DNA of 12,311 nucleotides from Clostridiales bacterium (GTDB lineage: Bacteria; Bacillota; Clostridia; Christensenellales; Christensenellaceae), in contig JAHZHM010000229.1 in NCBI GenBank assembly GCA_019420265.1, positions 13,736 through 26,046 of the forward strand, in the 5' to 3' direction. The translations under genes were made by a program, and so were the position numbers. The first letter of the stretch is position 1. Every line of letters begins with the position of its first letter. Positions 1 through 5,475 of the stretch are shown here, piece by piece. Below the pieces are notes generated by a model that ran no database searches, was not told where the DNA came from, and was given only the letters and a program-made list of their open reading frames with translations.

Positions 1-1
1 C

Positions 2-32
2 AAAAAAAGAACCGGAAAACCCGGTTCTTTTT
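2..32 (-). terminator. Intrinsic terminator of the aldolase gene
   Basis: A 12-bp inverted repeat has arms at 4-15 and 21-32 (core GAACCGG / CCGGTTC) and a 5-nt loop. Read on the minus strand it is followed by a run of seven T. It lies just past the aldolase stop codon at 40-42. The opposite arm also ends in T, so it may work in both directions for a gene left of the window. Confidence 0.88.
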
Positions 33-39
33 GTTTTGC

Positions 40-915
40 TTATTTCTCTGTGGTATCGATTTCGAAGAAGCCAAGGCCCTTGTTCTCGACTTTCCAAGCT
101 TTGTCCTTGCCACCGAACAGCTCGATGTAGTAGGAGATCTGCTTGACGATACCGTTGGTGATGGAATTCCAGATCATGCCGGGAACGCCATCTTCGTTGA
201 TCTGGCGGACAGCAGCTTTTGCAAGGTCGGTATAGATGTTGACCTTGTTGATGCCCAGCTGGCAGGCCTTCTTGAGGTTCTCATCGCCCGAGCCGGAGCC
301 GCCGTGCAGAACCAGCGGGAAGCCGTTGGTCGCCTTCTTGATCTCGACGAGACGGTCGAAATCGATGTGGGGCGTGCCGACATATTCGCCGTGCGCCGTG
401 CCGACTGCGACAGCCAGCATATCGATGCCGGTATCCTCGATGTATTTGACAGCCTCTTCGGGCTTGGTCAGGCCGGCATCTCTATCTGCGGCATAGCTTG
501 CGCCCTGGCCAACATGGCCCAGCTCAGCCTCAACGCTGACACCCAGCGCATGCGCAACCTTGACGAGATCCTTAACCTCTGCAACATTCTGCTCATAGGG
601 CAGCGTGGATCTATCGACCATGATGGAGGTGAAGCCAGCAGCGATGGCTGCAACGCCTTCTTCATATGTGCCGCCGTGATCCAGGTTGATCGCAACCGGA
701 ACAGCAGCCTTCTCTGCCAGCTGGGTCAGATACTTGCCATAGAAGATGATATCCGGGGTTGCGCCATAGGCGACATCCAGGATGATGGGGGCGTTCATCA
801 TCTCCGCAGCCTGAAGAACCGCTCTTGCATCCAGCTCATGCGCCACGTTGGGGGCGGCAACGCCGTAGTTCTCTTTGCTGGCTCTATCCAGCATCTCTTT
901 CATCGTTACGAGCAT
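40..915 (-). CDS. fba: Class II ketose-bisphosphate aldolase (fructose-bisphosphate aldolase type)
   Basis: A cytosolic, metal-dependent class II aldolase. It probably splits fructose 1,6-bisphosphate into dihydroxyacetone phosphate and glyceraldehyde 3-phosphate in glycolysis/gluconeogenesis. The 291 residues are full length for the short class II subfamily. Visible motifs are NLDHG with catalytic Asp79 and zinc ligand His80, the EAELGHVG block at 129-136, zinc ligands His175 (GTAHG) and His204 (LHGGSG), and the phosphate-binding NIYTD at 226-230. The ATG at 915 is preceded by AAGGAAGG at good spacing; a second Met at codon 5 is less well placed. The gene appears monocistronic, with its own promoter and terminator. 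The family includes tagatose-bisphosphate and other ketose-bisphosphate aldolases, and NIYTD differs from the commoner NIDTD/NTDTD. The fold and reaction class are certain; the exact sugar is inferred. Confidence 0.93.
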   Translation of the reverse strand: MLVTMKEMLDRASKENYGVAAPNVAHELDARAVLQAAEMMNAPIILDVAYGATPDIIFYGKYLTQLAEKAAVPVAINLDHGGTYEEGVAAIAAGFTSIMVDRSTLPYEQNVAEVKDLVKVAHALGVSVEAELGHVGQGASYAADRDAGLTKPEEAVKYIEDTGIDMLAVAVGTAHGEYVGTPHIDFDRLVEIKKATNGFPLVLHGGSGSGDENLKKACQLGINKVNIYTDLAKAAVRQINEDGVPGMIWNSITNGIVKQISYYIELFGGKDKAWKVENKGLGFFEIDTTEK

Positions 916-982
916 AAAAAATACCTTCCTTTCAAATCTACTGTAAAAAGCTTATGCTGTTTTACCAAATTTCTCTATCCCT

Positions 983-1011
983 ATGATAGCAGACTCGCCG
1001 CAAACTAACAA
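983..1011 (-). promoter_or_regulatory. SigA-type promoter of the aldolase gene
   Basis: On the minus strand, TTGTTA (1006-1011) and TATCAT (983-988) are separated by exactly 17 bp. They lie about 70 bp upstream of the aldolase ATG. No operator is evident. Confidence 0.65.
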
Positions 1012-1099
1012 GAGTTTTTCCAGAAATTCGCTCATATTTGCGGCAAGTTATGGTAAGATAGGAATATGGAAGCAATTTGTTTATTTCGGGAGGGAGAAA

Positions 1100-1753
1100 A
1101 TGGATCCGAGAATTTTATGGAAACTTTCCTATGGCGTCTACGCCGTCTGCGGGCAAAAGGACGGCAAGAATTTCGGCTGCATCGCCAACAGCGCCATGCA
1201 GGTTACGGCGGAGCCTGCCAGCATTGCCGTCAGCATCAACCATGATAATTTTACGCACGACTGCCTGGCTGAGACCGGCCGGTTTGCCCTTTGCGTTCTG
1301 AGCGAATCCTGCCCTCCGCTGGCCATCGGCAAGCTGGGCTTTTACAGCGGCCGGGATGCGGATAAATTTTCCGCTCTGGAATACGAAACGGTAGACGGCC
1401 TGCCCGTTTTGAAGAATACCTGCGGATACCTCATCTGCCAGGTGCGCGAGACGCTGGATGCGGGCACGCACACCATCTTTCTGGCGGATGTGGTGGATGG
1501 CGCGCTGCAATCGGATGCCCCGCCCATGACGTATGCCTATTATCACAACGTCATCAAGGGAAAAAGCCCCAAAAACGCCCCCACCTACCGCGGCCCGGAG
1601 CAGGCAAAGCCCCGGGAAGAGAAGAAGAGCAGCTATCAGTGCAGCGTCTGCGGGTATGTCTACGAGGGCGAAACCGCCTTTGAGCAGCTTCCGGAAGATT
1701 ACGTCTGCCCCATCTGCAAAGTTCCCAAGAGCAAATTTGAGAAAATATCCTAG
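1100..1753 (+). CDS. Flavin reductase-like / rubredoxin fusion protein (flavoredoxin-rubredoxin, Hrb type)
   Basis: A 217-residue soluble electron-transfer protein. Residues about 1-160 match the FMN-binding flavin reductase-like (flavoredoxin) domain, from the N-terminal [11 protein letters not shown] to the [11 protein letters not shown] end. A charged linker (about 161-178) leads to a C-terminal rubredoxin domain with iron ligands Cys181, Cys184 (CSVCGYVY), Cys203 and Cys206 (CPICK). The two Cys pairs are only 18 residues apart, as in the compact rubredoxin domains of rubrerythrins. Fusions of this kind, such as Moorella high-molecular-weight rubredoxin, pass electrons from NAD(P)H to A-type flavoproteins that reduce O2 or NO. 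No such partner is in the window. The reading frame is open from 983, but ATG 1100 has the ribosome site GGGAGGGAG and begins the conserved domain, so it was chosen. Confidence 0.9.
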   Translation: MDPRILWKLSYGVYAVCGQKDGKNFGCIANSAMQVTAEPASIAVSINHDNFTHDCLAETGRFALCVLSESCPPLAIGKLGFYSGRDADKFSALEYETVDGLPVLKNTCGYLICQVRETLDAGTHTIFLADVVDGALQSDAPPMTYAYYHNVIKGKSPKNAPTYRGPEQAKPREEKKSSYQCSVCGYVYEGETAFEQLPEDYVCPICKVPKSKFEKIS

Positions 1754-1769
1754 CATCTTCTCGGAGAAA

Positions 1770-1807
1770 AAGGGCCAGGGGCGCCGCCTTTGGCCTCTCT
1801 TATTTTT
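1770..1807 (+). terminator. Probable intrinsic terminator after the flavoredoxin-rubredoxin gene
   Basis: GGGCCA (1772-1777) can pair with TGGCCT (1791-1796, one G-T) around a GC-rich interior. A T-rich tail (CTCTTATTTTT) follows. It lies shortly after the stop at 1753 and before the tRNA promoter. Confidence 0.6.
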
Positions 1808-1847
1808 GCCGCCTGCTTTTTCTTTGCCCATTCCAAGAAGAATTTTG

Positions 1848-1876
1848 TTGACACGGGCAGGGGAAATCCTTATAAT
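1848..1876 (+). promoter_or_regulatory. Perfect consensus SigA promoter for tRNA-Ser
   Basis: TTGACA (1848-1853) and TATAAT (1871-1876) are separated by exactly 17 bp. This is a full match to the housekeeping consensus, as expected for a stable RNA gene. Transcription should start near 1883, giving a leader of about 55 nt. Confidence 0.92.
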
Positions 1877-1894
1877 ATGGAAGTAATGACTTTT

Positions 1895-1932
1895 GTTTGC
1901 AAAAATGCTCCCTTTCCTGCATTTTAGCAAAC
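1895..1932 (+). repeat. Inverted repeat in the tRNA-Ser leader
   Basis: The 14-nt arms at 1895-1908 (GTTTGCAAAAATGC) and 1919-1932 (GCATTTTAGCAAAC) are complementary with one mismatch, around a 10-nt pyrimidine-rich loop. The hairpin ends 5 nt before the mature tRNA 5' end. It could separate leader from tRNA folding or be a processing site. There is no T tract, so it is not a classical terminator. Confidence 0.7.
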
Positions 1933-1937
1933 ATGCT

Positions 1938-2029
1938 GGAGAAGTATCGAAGTGGTCATAACGAGCACGACTGGAAATCGTGTTGCCGTGATGAGCGGCA
2001 CGCGGGTTCGAATCCCGCCTTCTCCGCCA
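1938..2029 (+). tRNA. tRNA-Ser (anticodon GGA)
   Basis: A class II tRNA of 92 nt including an encoded CCA. The acceptor arm GGAGAAG pairs with CTTCTCC, followed by the discriminator G and CCA. The anticodon stem CACGA/TCGTG encloses the loop CTGGAAA, so the anticodon GGA reads UCC/UCU serine codons. The long variable arm GCCGTGATGAGCGGC is the hallmark of tRNA-Ser, and the T arm GCGGGTTCGAATCCCGC is intact. Long frames crossing this region on the minus strand are translations of the tRNA and are not genes. Confidence 0.98.
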
Positions 2030-2072
2030 GAAAGAAAAAGCGCTATGCAACAGCATAGTGCTTTTTCTTTCT
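2029..2072 (+). terminator. Intrinsic terminator of tRNA-Ser
   Basis: A 20-bp inverted repeat (arms 2029-2048 and 2053-2072, one G-T pair) with the 4-nt loop AACA begins at the last base of the tRNA CCA. The 3' arm carries the pyrimidine run CTTTTTCTTTCT. The purine/pyrimidine arms make it likely to stop transcription on either strand. Confidence 0.85.
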
Positions 2073-2099
2073 GACAGATAATATCCGTAGATTCGAACA

Positions 2100-2168
2100 G
2101 GCAGCTTCGCGCCGCCTGTGGCGGATGCAGCGATGCTGCCCCGGCGTGATAGGCGGCTTTGCCGCCGG
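2100..2168. repeat. Hairpin-rich spacer between tRNA-Ser and its 3' copy
   Basis: The non-coding stretch after the tRNA terminator holds nested inverted repeats: GGCAGC...GCTGCC enclosing CCGCC-TGT-GGCGG, then GGCGGC-TTT-GCCGCC. A T-arm-like ATTCGAAC lies just upstream, near 2091. No coding frame with a ribosome site is seen. The remaining stretch from 2192 to 2337 shows nothing recognisable. Confidence 0.5.
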
Positions 2169-2170
2169 AG

Positions 2171-2191
2171 CGAATCCCGCCTTCTCGGCCA
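2171..2191 (+). repeat. Partial copy of the tRNA-Ser 3' end (att-like or tRNA remnant)
   Basis: These 21 bases match the tRNA 3' end at 2009-2029 with one mismatch (20/21), covering the T loop, T stem, acceptor strand and CCA. No rest-of-tRNA sequence precedes the copy, so it is not a second tRNA gene. Such a copy can be left by integration into, or excision from, the 3' end of a tRNA gene. It could also be carried by a small repeat element. No integrase gene is in the window. Confidence 0.75.
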
Positions 2192-2337
2192 TACTGCAAG
2201 CCTATCGCCCTTGACGCTGCAAAAAGGCGTAGCCTCGCTCATAATAGAAATACTTTCTCGCCTCTTACTTTTTTATCTTCATTTACCCGGCACTTTCGCC
2301 AAACTTCATTTTTATTATCGCTGCCCTGATCTGTAGT

Positions 2338-2369
2338 AAAAACCACCATGCAATGCACGGTGGTTTTTT
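2338..2369 (-). terminator. Bidirectional intrinsic terminator after the zinc-ribbon gene
   Basis: AAAAACCACC (2338-2347) and GGTGGTTTTT (2359-2368) form a 10-bp stem with T tracts on both strands. It lies 56 bp beyond the minus-strand stop at 2425. Confidence 0.82.
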
Positions 2370-2424
2370 GCAGATGCACCATAACTTGAACTATGCACAT
2401 CCTATCTTTATTATCTCTGCTTTT

Positions 2425-3330
2425 TTATTTTACAGGAGAAATAGAAACAATATAGTAATTCCCCATCTCACTGTATTGGAATGATAAATTTTCTGTTTGG
2501 CAAGCGTCGGAAACTAACAGCCGCACGGCGATTTTCTCGTACTGTGTCTCCACAGAGGCATCTATTATCTTGGCCAGCTCTACTCCATATAAATATGCGG
2601 TTGCAAGATCATCGGAAATTGCAGAAACGACAGTCACTTCAGAGTCTTCATTCTCTTTAAAGCTAAAGATTGCAGCTTGCTGTACATCGTCAGCCGTGCA
2701 CACAACTCCATAGCCCATTACACCTTCTTCTATCTCCTCTTTCACATCCGGAAAATATGTAACTGGTAAGTTTTTCTGGCAATATTCCATAAACTGCTCT
2801 TTTGTAAAGGTAAAATGCCCATCTTCAATCATCTCCGACGCAACTGTAAATTGCAGCGGGCTTTCTACCGTCAATTGGGTGCTTAAACCTTGATATGTAA
2901 TATTGACAGTTATGCTCTTCCCTCTGGCCAAAGCCTTCGGTTCCTCGATCGTCCAATCTTTTAGCTGCTTTTCCTTTCCGTTCTTATATTTGCCTATCAC
3001 CATAATTCCGACATTATTTTTATCTAGCATGATACCATGCGCAGTATCGCCGCCATAGGACGCACTGATCGACTCTAATTTCGGCTGTGTAAGGATTACA
3101 ATGCCCGCTACTATACCGATTAGGACGGCACTCACGGCAGCTATAATGGAAATTAGTCTTTTTTTCTTTTTCGATGCGGGCTTTGTGTTCGATACCGCTG
3201 CTTCATCATCTGCAGATTCTTCTAAAATCGCCGCCTCTTCATTCAAATCCGGCATTTTGCATCCACAATTACCGCAAAACTTTACTTCCTGGGGAACCTC
3301 GCCTCCACAATTCGAGCACTTCCTTATCAT
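2425..3330 (-). CDS. Zinc-ribbon, single-pass membrane protein with Ig-like region; function unknown
   Basis: A 301-residue protein of unrecognised role. An N-terminal zinc ribbon has ligands Cys5, Cys8 (CSNCG), Cys19 and Cys22 (CGNCG). An acidic linker (about 30-50) and a basic KKKK patch lead to one membrane helix (about 59-80). Past the helix, about 84-157 look like a bacterial Ig-like beta domain (GKYKNGKEKQLKDWTIEEP, then TVNITYQGLSTQLTVE). The C-terminal half is uncharacterised. The zinc ribbon is probably cytoplasmic and the rest outside. The frame is open to 3378, but ATG 3330 sits behind a strong AGAGGAGGAG site and begins the zinc ribbon, so it is chosen. Base composition is clearly AT-richer than the flanking genes. 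With the nearby tRNA and att-like repeat, this suggests possible acquisition; function cannot be named. Confidence 0.83.
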   Translation of the reverse strand: MIRKCSNCGGEVPQEVKFCGNCGCKMPDLNEEAAILEESADDEAAVSNTKPASKKKKRLISIIAAVSAVLIGIVAGIVILTQPKLESISASYGGDTAHGIMLDKNNVGIMVIGKYKNGKEKQLKDWTIEEPKALARGKSITVNITYQGLSTQLTVESPLQFTVASEMIEDGHFTFTKEQFMEYCQKNLPVTYFPDVKEEIEEGVMGYGVVCTADDVQQAAIFSFKENEDSEVTVVSAISDDLATAYLYGVELAKIIDASVETQYEKIAVRLLVSDACQTENLSFQYSEMGNYYIVSISPVK

Positions 3331-3423
3331 CTCGTCTCCTCCTCTTAATTCTTTTACACAAATGATAGCGGGAATCAAAATTTCCCCAACCGGCCTTTGT
3401 ACATCTTATATCTGTGCACTATT

Positions 3424-3452
3424 ATTTTATCTTATTTCGATATTTTATTCAA
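3424..3452 (-). promoter_or_regulatory. Probable SigA promoter of the zinc-ribbon gene
   Basis: On the minus strand, TTGAAT (3447-3452) and TAAAAT (3424-3429) are separated by exactly 17 bp in AT-rich DNA, about 95 bp upstream of the chosen ATG. AT-rich DNA gives chance matches, so confidence is moderate. The divergent intergenic stretch 3331-3650 otherwise holds only the candidate promoter below. Confidence 0.5.
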
Positions 3453-3540
3453 CTATATTACAATATAAATTCTGCCAGAGTTATTTATTTTTGCCTCGCC
3501 ATAGCCGTTTTGTGTGATAAAATTTTACCTAGTTATAGGC

Positions 3541-3569
3541 TAGCCAATTCTAGTGGCCGGATATATAAT
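3541..3569 (+). promoter_or_regulatory. Weak candidate promoter for the aldo/keto reductase gene
   Basis: A perfect -10 (TATAAT, 3564-3569) lies about 80 bp upstream of the ATG at 3651. The hexamer 17 bp before it (TAGCCA) is a poor -35. The site may need an activator or may be a chance match. Confidence 0.35.
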
Positions 3570-3650
3570 ATAAATTAATTGGGAGAGACGCCTGCCGATT
3601 TTTATAACATAGCCGTCTTTTTCCCCTCTCCCCGTAGAAAGGAATATGAG

Positions 3651-4754
3651 ATGAACAAACTTGGCTTTGGTTTTCTGCGCCTGCCTCAAATAAGCGCTGG
3701 GCAGGAACAAGAGATTGACTGGCCGCTTCTTTTTGAGATGGTCGATACCTTCCTCGCCCGGGGCGGCACCTACTTCGATACCGCCTACACCTACCTGGAC
3801 GGCGCCAGCGAGGCCGCCCTGCGCCGGGCGGTTGTGGAGCGCTACCCAAGGGAGGCTTTCCAGATTGCCGATAAGCTGCCCTCCTGGCATATCAAAGCGC
3901 CGGAAGACTGCCAGAGATATTTTGAGGAGCAATGCGAGCGGTGCGGCGTGGAGTGGTTCGATGTCTACCTCCTGCACTGGCTGAACGCCGAAAACTACGC
4001 TATCGCGCAAAAGCACGATGAGTTTGCCTTTTTGCGGCAGCTCAAGGCCCAGGGTAAGGCGCGCAAAATCGGCTTCTCCTACCATGGCGATGCCGCCCTG
4101 CTGGAGAAAATTTTGGCGGAACACCCGGAGGCCGAGATTGTTCAGCTGCAAATCAACTATCTGGACTGGGAAAACCCCGCCATGCAGGCGCGCGAATGCT
4201 ATGAAGCCGCGGCGCGGCAGGGCAAAGAGGTTGTGGTGATGGAGCCGGTCAAGGGCGGGACGCTGGCCAATCTGCCCAAAGAGGCAGAAGCGCTTTTGAA
4301 GGCATATCATCCGGGCGCCAGCTGTGCTTCCTGGGCGATGCGCTTTGCGCAAATGCCCGAGCGGGTCAGCATCGTTTTGAGCGGCATGAACGCCATGGAG
4401 CAGATGCTGGATAACCTGGCGGATTTTTCCCCGCTTGCGCCGCAGGAATGCGCAGTATTGGAGCAGGTTTGCCAGCTGCTCAACCAGAGCATCGCCATTC
4501 CCTGCACGGCCTGCCGGTATTGCACGGCGCACTGCCCCAAAAACATCGCGATCCCGGATTATTTTGGCATCTACAATGAATACAGCCGCCGCCCGGATGA
4601 GGGCTGGAAGATGACCCCGGCTTACGCTTCTCTGGCCGCCGCGCACGGCAAGGCCTCGGACTGCGTTGGCTGCCGCGCCTGCGAGCGGAACTGCCCGCAG
4701 AAAATCAAAATTACCGAGTGGCTGGCCAAAATTGCACAGGCGCTGGAGCGCTGA
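3651..4754 (+). CDS. Aldo/keto reductase with C-terminal 2x[4Fe-4S] ferredoxin domain
   Basis: A 367-residue cytosolic oxidoreductase. Residues 1 to about 265 form an aldo/keto reductase barrel with the full catalytic tetrad: Asp43 and Tyr48 (FDTAYTY), Lys75 and His109 (YLLHW). The C-terminal domain holds two complete [4Fe-4S] motifs of the form CxxCxxCxxxCP: Cys285/288/291/295 and Cys338/341/344/348. This ferredoxin-fused AKR family is common in anaerobic Firmicutes. It is assumed to link carbonyl or alcohol redox chemistry to the ferredoxin pool; the substrate is unknown. The frame is open from 3579, but ATG 3651 has AGAAAGGA upstream and begins the conserved MNKLGFGFLRLP. The ferritin-like gene follows 87 bp later on the same strand with no clear terminator between, so they are probably cotranscribed. 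Confidence 0.93.
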   Translation: MNKLGFGFLRLPQISAGQEQEIDWPLLFEMVDTFLARGGTYFDTAYTYLDGASEAALRRAVVERYPREAFQIADKLPSWHIKAPEDCQRYFEEQCERCGVEWFDVYLLHWLNAENYAIAQKHDEFAFLRQLKAQGKARKIGFSYHGDAALLEKILAEHPEAEIVQLQINYLDWENPAMQARECYEAAARQGKEVVVMEPVKGGTLANLPKEAEALLKAYHPGASCASWAMRFAQMPERVSIVLSGMNAMEQMLDNLADFSPLAPQECAVLEQVCQLLNQSIAIPCTACRYCTAHCPKNIAIPDYFGIYNEYSRRPDEGWKMTPAYASLAAAHGKASDCVGCRACERNCPQKIKITEWLAKIAQALER

Positions 4755-4841
4755 GCACCGTTCGGCCATGCGCCGGGCGTATTTTTGCCCCTCCTCCTTC
4801 ATATGGATAAATAAACCAATTATAAAGGAGGACACTCTTTT

Positions 4842-5345
4842 TTGGATCAGATTCTATGTCAGTCTCCGCTTCCCTATCCGCCCGTTTCGGCGCAAATCAA
4901 GAGCCCTGCCTATGCCCAGGCCATGCTGAGCAATATGAGCAGCTCGGTTTCCGAGATGTGCGCGGTCAGTCTTTATTTCTATAACCGCTTGCTCTCGCAT
5001 GAATGGCAGGAAATCGCGGATATTTTCTCCAGAATGGCCATCGTCGAGATGCACCACCTGGAAATTTTTGGGACGCTTGCCCGCCAGATGGGCGCAGACC
5101 CCCGGCTTTGGGAGCGCCGGGCCCAGCGCATGCTCTACTGGTCGCCCGGGTATAACGATTACCCCCAGGAGCTGCTGCCCATGCTCAAAAATGCGCTGAA
5201 ATGCGAACAGCTGATCATTCAGAAATACCAGGATCAGGCCGAGGAGATCGCGGATGAGAATGTCGTGGAGAACCTCATGCGCATCATCTTAGATGAACAG
5301 GTTCATGTCTCTATTTTGGAAGACCTCATTAAACAGCACAGCTGA
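4842..5345 (+). CDS. Ferritin-like diiron protein (rubrerythrin/Mn-catalase-like superfamily)
   Basis: A 167-residue four-helix-bundle protein. All six expected metal ligands are visible: Glu38 in helix 1, Glu69 and His72 (EMHH) in helix 2, Glu122 in helix 3, Glu152 and His155 (EQVH) in helix 4. This arrangement is that of rubrerythrin and ferritin-like domains, but there is no rubredoxin domain. A role in peroxide or oxygen detoxification or metal handling is inferred. The start is TTG 4842, supported by the strong AAAGGAGG ten bases upstream; no ATG or GTG is suitably placed in frame. It lies downstream of the [4Fe-4S] aldo/keto reductase, probably in the same transcript, and ends at a strong terminator. 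Confidence 0.9.
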   Translation: MDQILCQSPLPYPPVSAQIKSPAYAQAMLSNMSSSVSEMCAVSLYFYNRLLSHEWQEIADIFSRMAIVEMHHLEIFGTLARQMGADPRLWERRAQRMLYWSPGYNDYPQELLPMLKNALKCEQLIIQKYQDQAEEIADENVVENLMRIILDEQVHVSILEDLIKQHS

Positions 5346-5376
5346 AAAAAGGCTCGCCTAAAAAGCGAGCCTTTTT
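5346..5376 (+). terminator. Strong intrinsic terminator after the ferritin-like gene
   Basis: AAAAAGGCTCGC (5346-5357) pairs with GCGAGCCTTTTT (5365-5376) around a 7-nt loop. It starts at the base after the TGA stop. The symmetric A/T tails suggest bidirectional action. Confidence 0.93.
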
Positions 5377-5387
5377 GATTTGGCGAA

Positions 5388-5419
5388 CCGCCGCCCCTAT
5401 TTCCTCGGGGCTCAGGCGG
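5388..5419. repeat. GC-rich hairpin between two convergent terminators
   Basis: CCGCCGCCCC (5388-5397) can pair with GGGGC (5407-5411) and GGCGG (5415-5419), with a 3-nt bulge. There is no T tract on either side. It lies between the convergent terminators of the ferritin-like and sipL-like genes; role unknown. Confidence 0.45.
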
Positions 5420-5446
5420 ATAAAACTTGCCCTATCCTTTGCGCAC

Positions 5447-5469
5447 AAAAAAACGGCGCTCACGCGCCG
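5447..5469 (-). terminator. Intrinsic terminator of the sipL-like gene
   Basis: CGGCGC (5454-5459) and GCGCCG (5464-5469) form a perfect 6-bp stem with a 4-nt loop. On the minus strand seven T follow (5447-5453). It begins 6 bp beyond the TAG stop of the sipL-like gene. Confidence 0.9.
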
Positions 5470-5475
5470 CTTTTC

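Noticed and set aside
31..1008. 325-codon plus-strand frame opposite the aldolase
   Set aside because: Antisense shadow of an unambiguous aldolase gene, covering its terminator and promoter.
1924..2199. 91-codon minus-strand frame over tRNA-Ser
   Set aside because: Its protein (GGEGGIRTRVPLITATRF type) is the reverse-frame translation of a tRNA-Ser.
1115..2242. Long minus-strand frame (375 codons) across the flavoredoxin gene and the tRNA
   Set aside because: It is antisense to a well-supported gene and translates the tRNA-Ser (RRRRDSNPRAAHHG type pattern), a well-known false gene source. It has no convincing start.
3540..4835. 431-codon minus-strand frame opposite the aldo/keto reductase
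   Set aside because: Shadow frame produced by GC-rich codon use. The plus strand has the catalytic tetrad and both iron-sulfur motifs.
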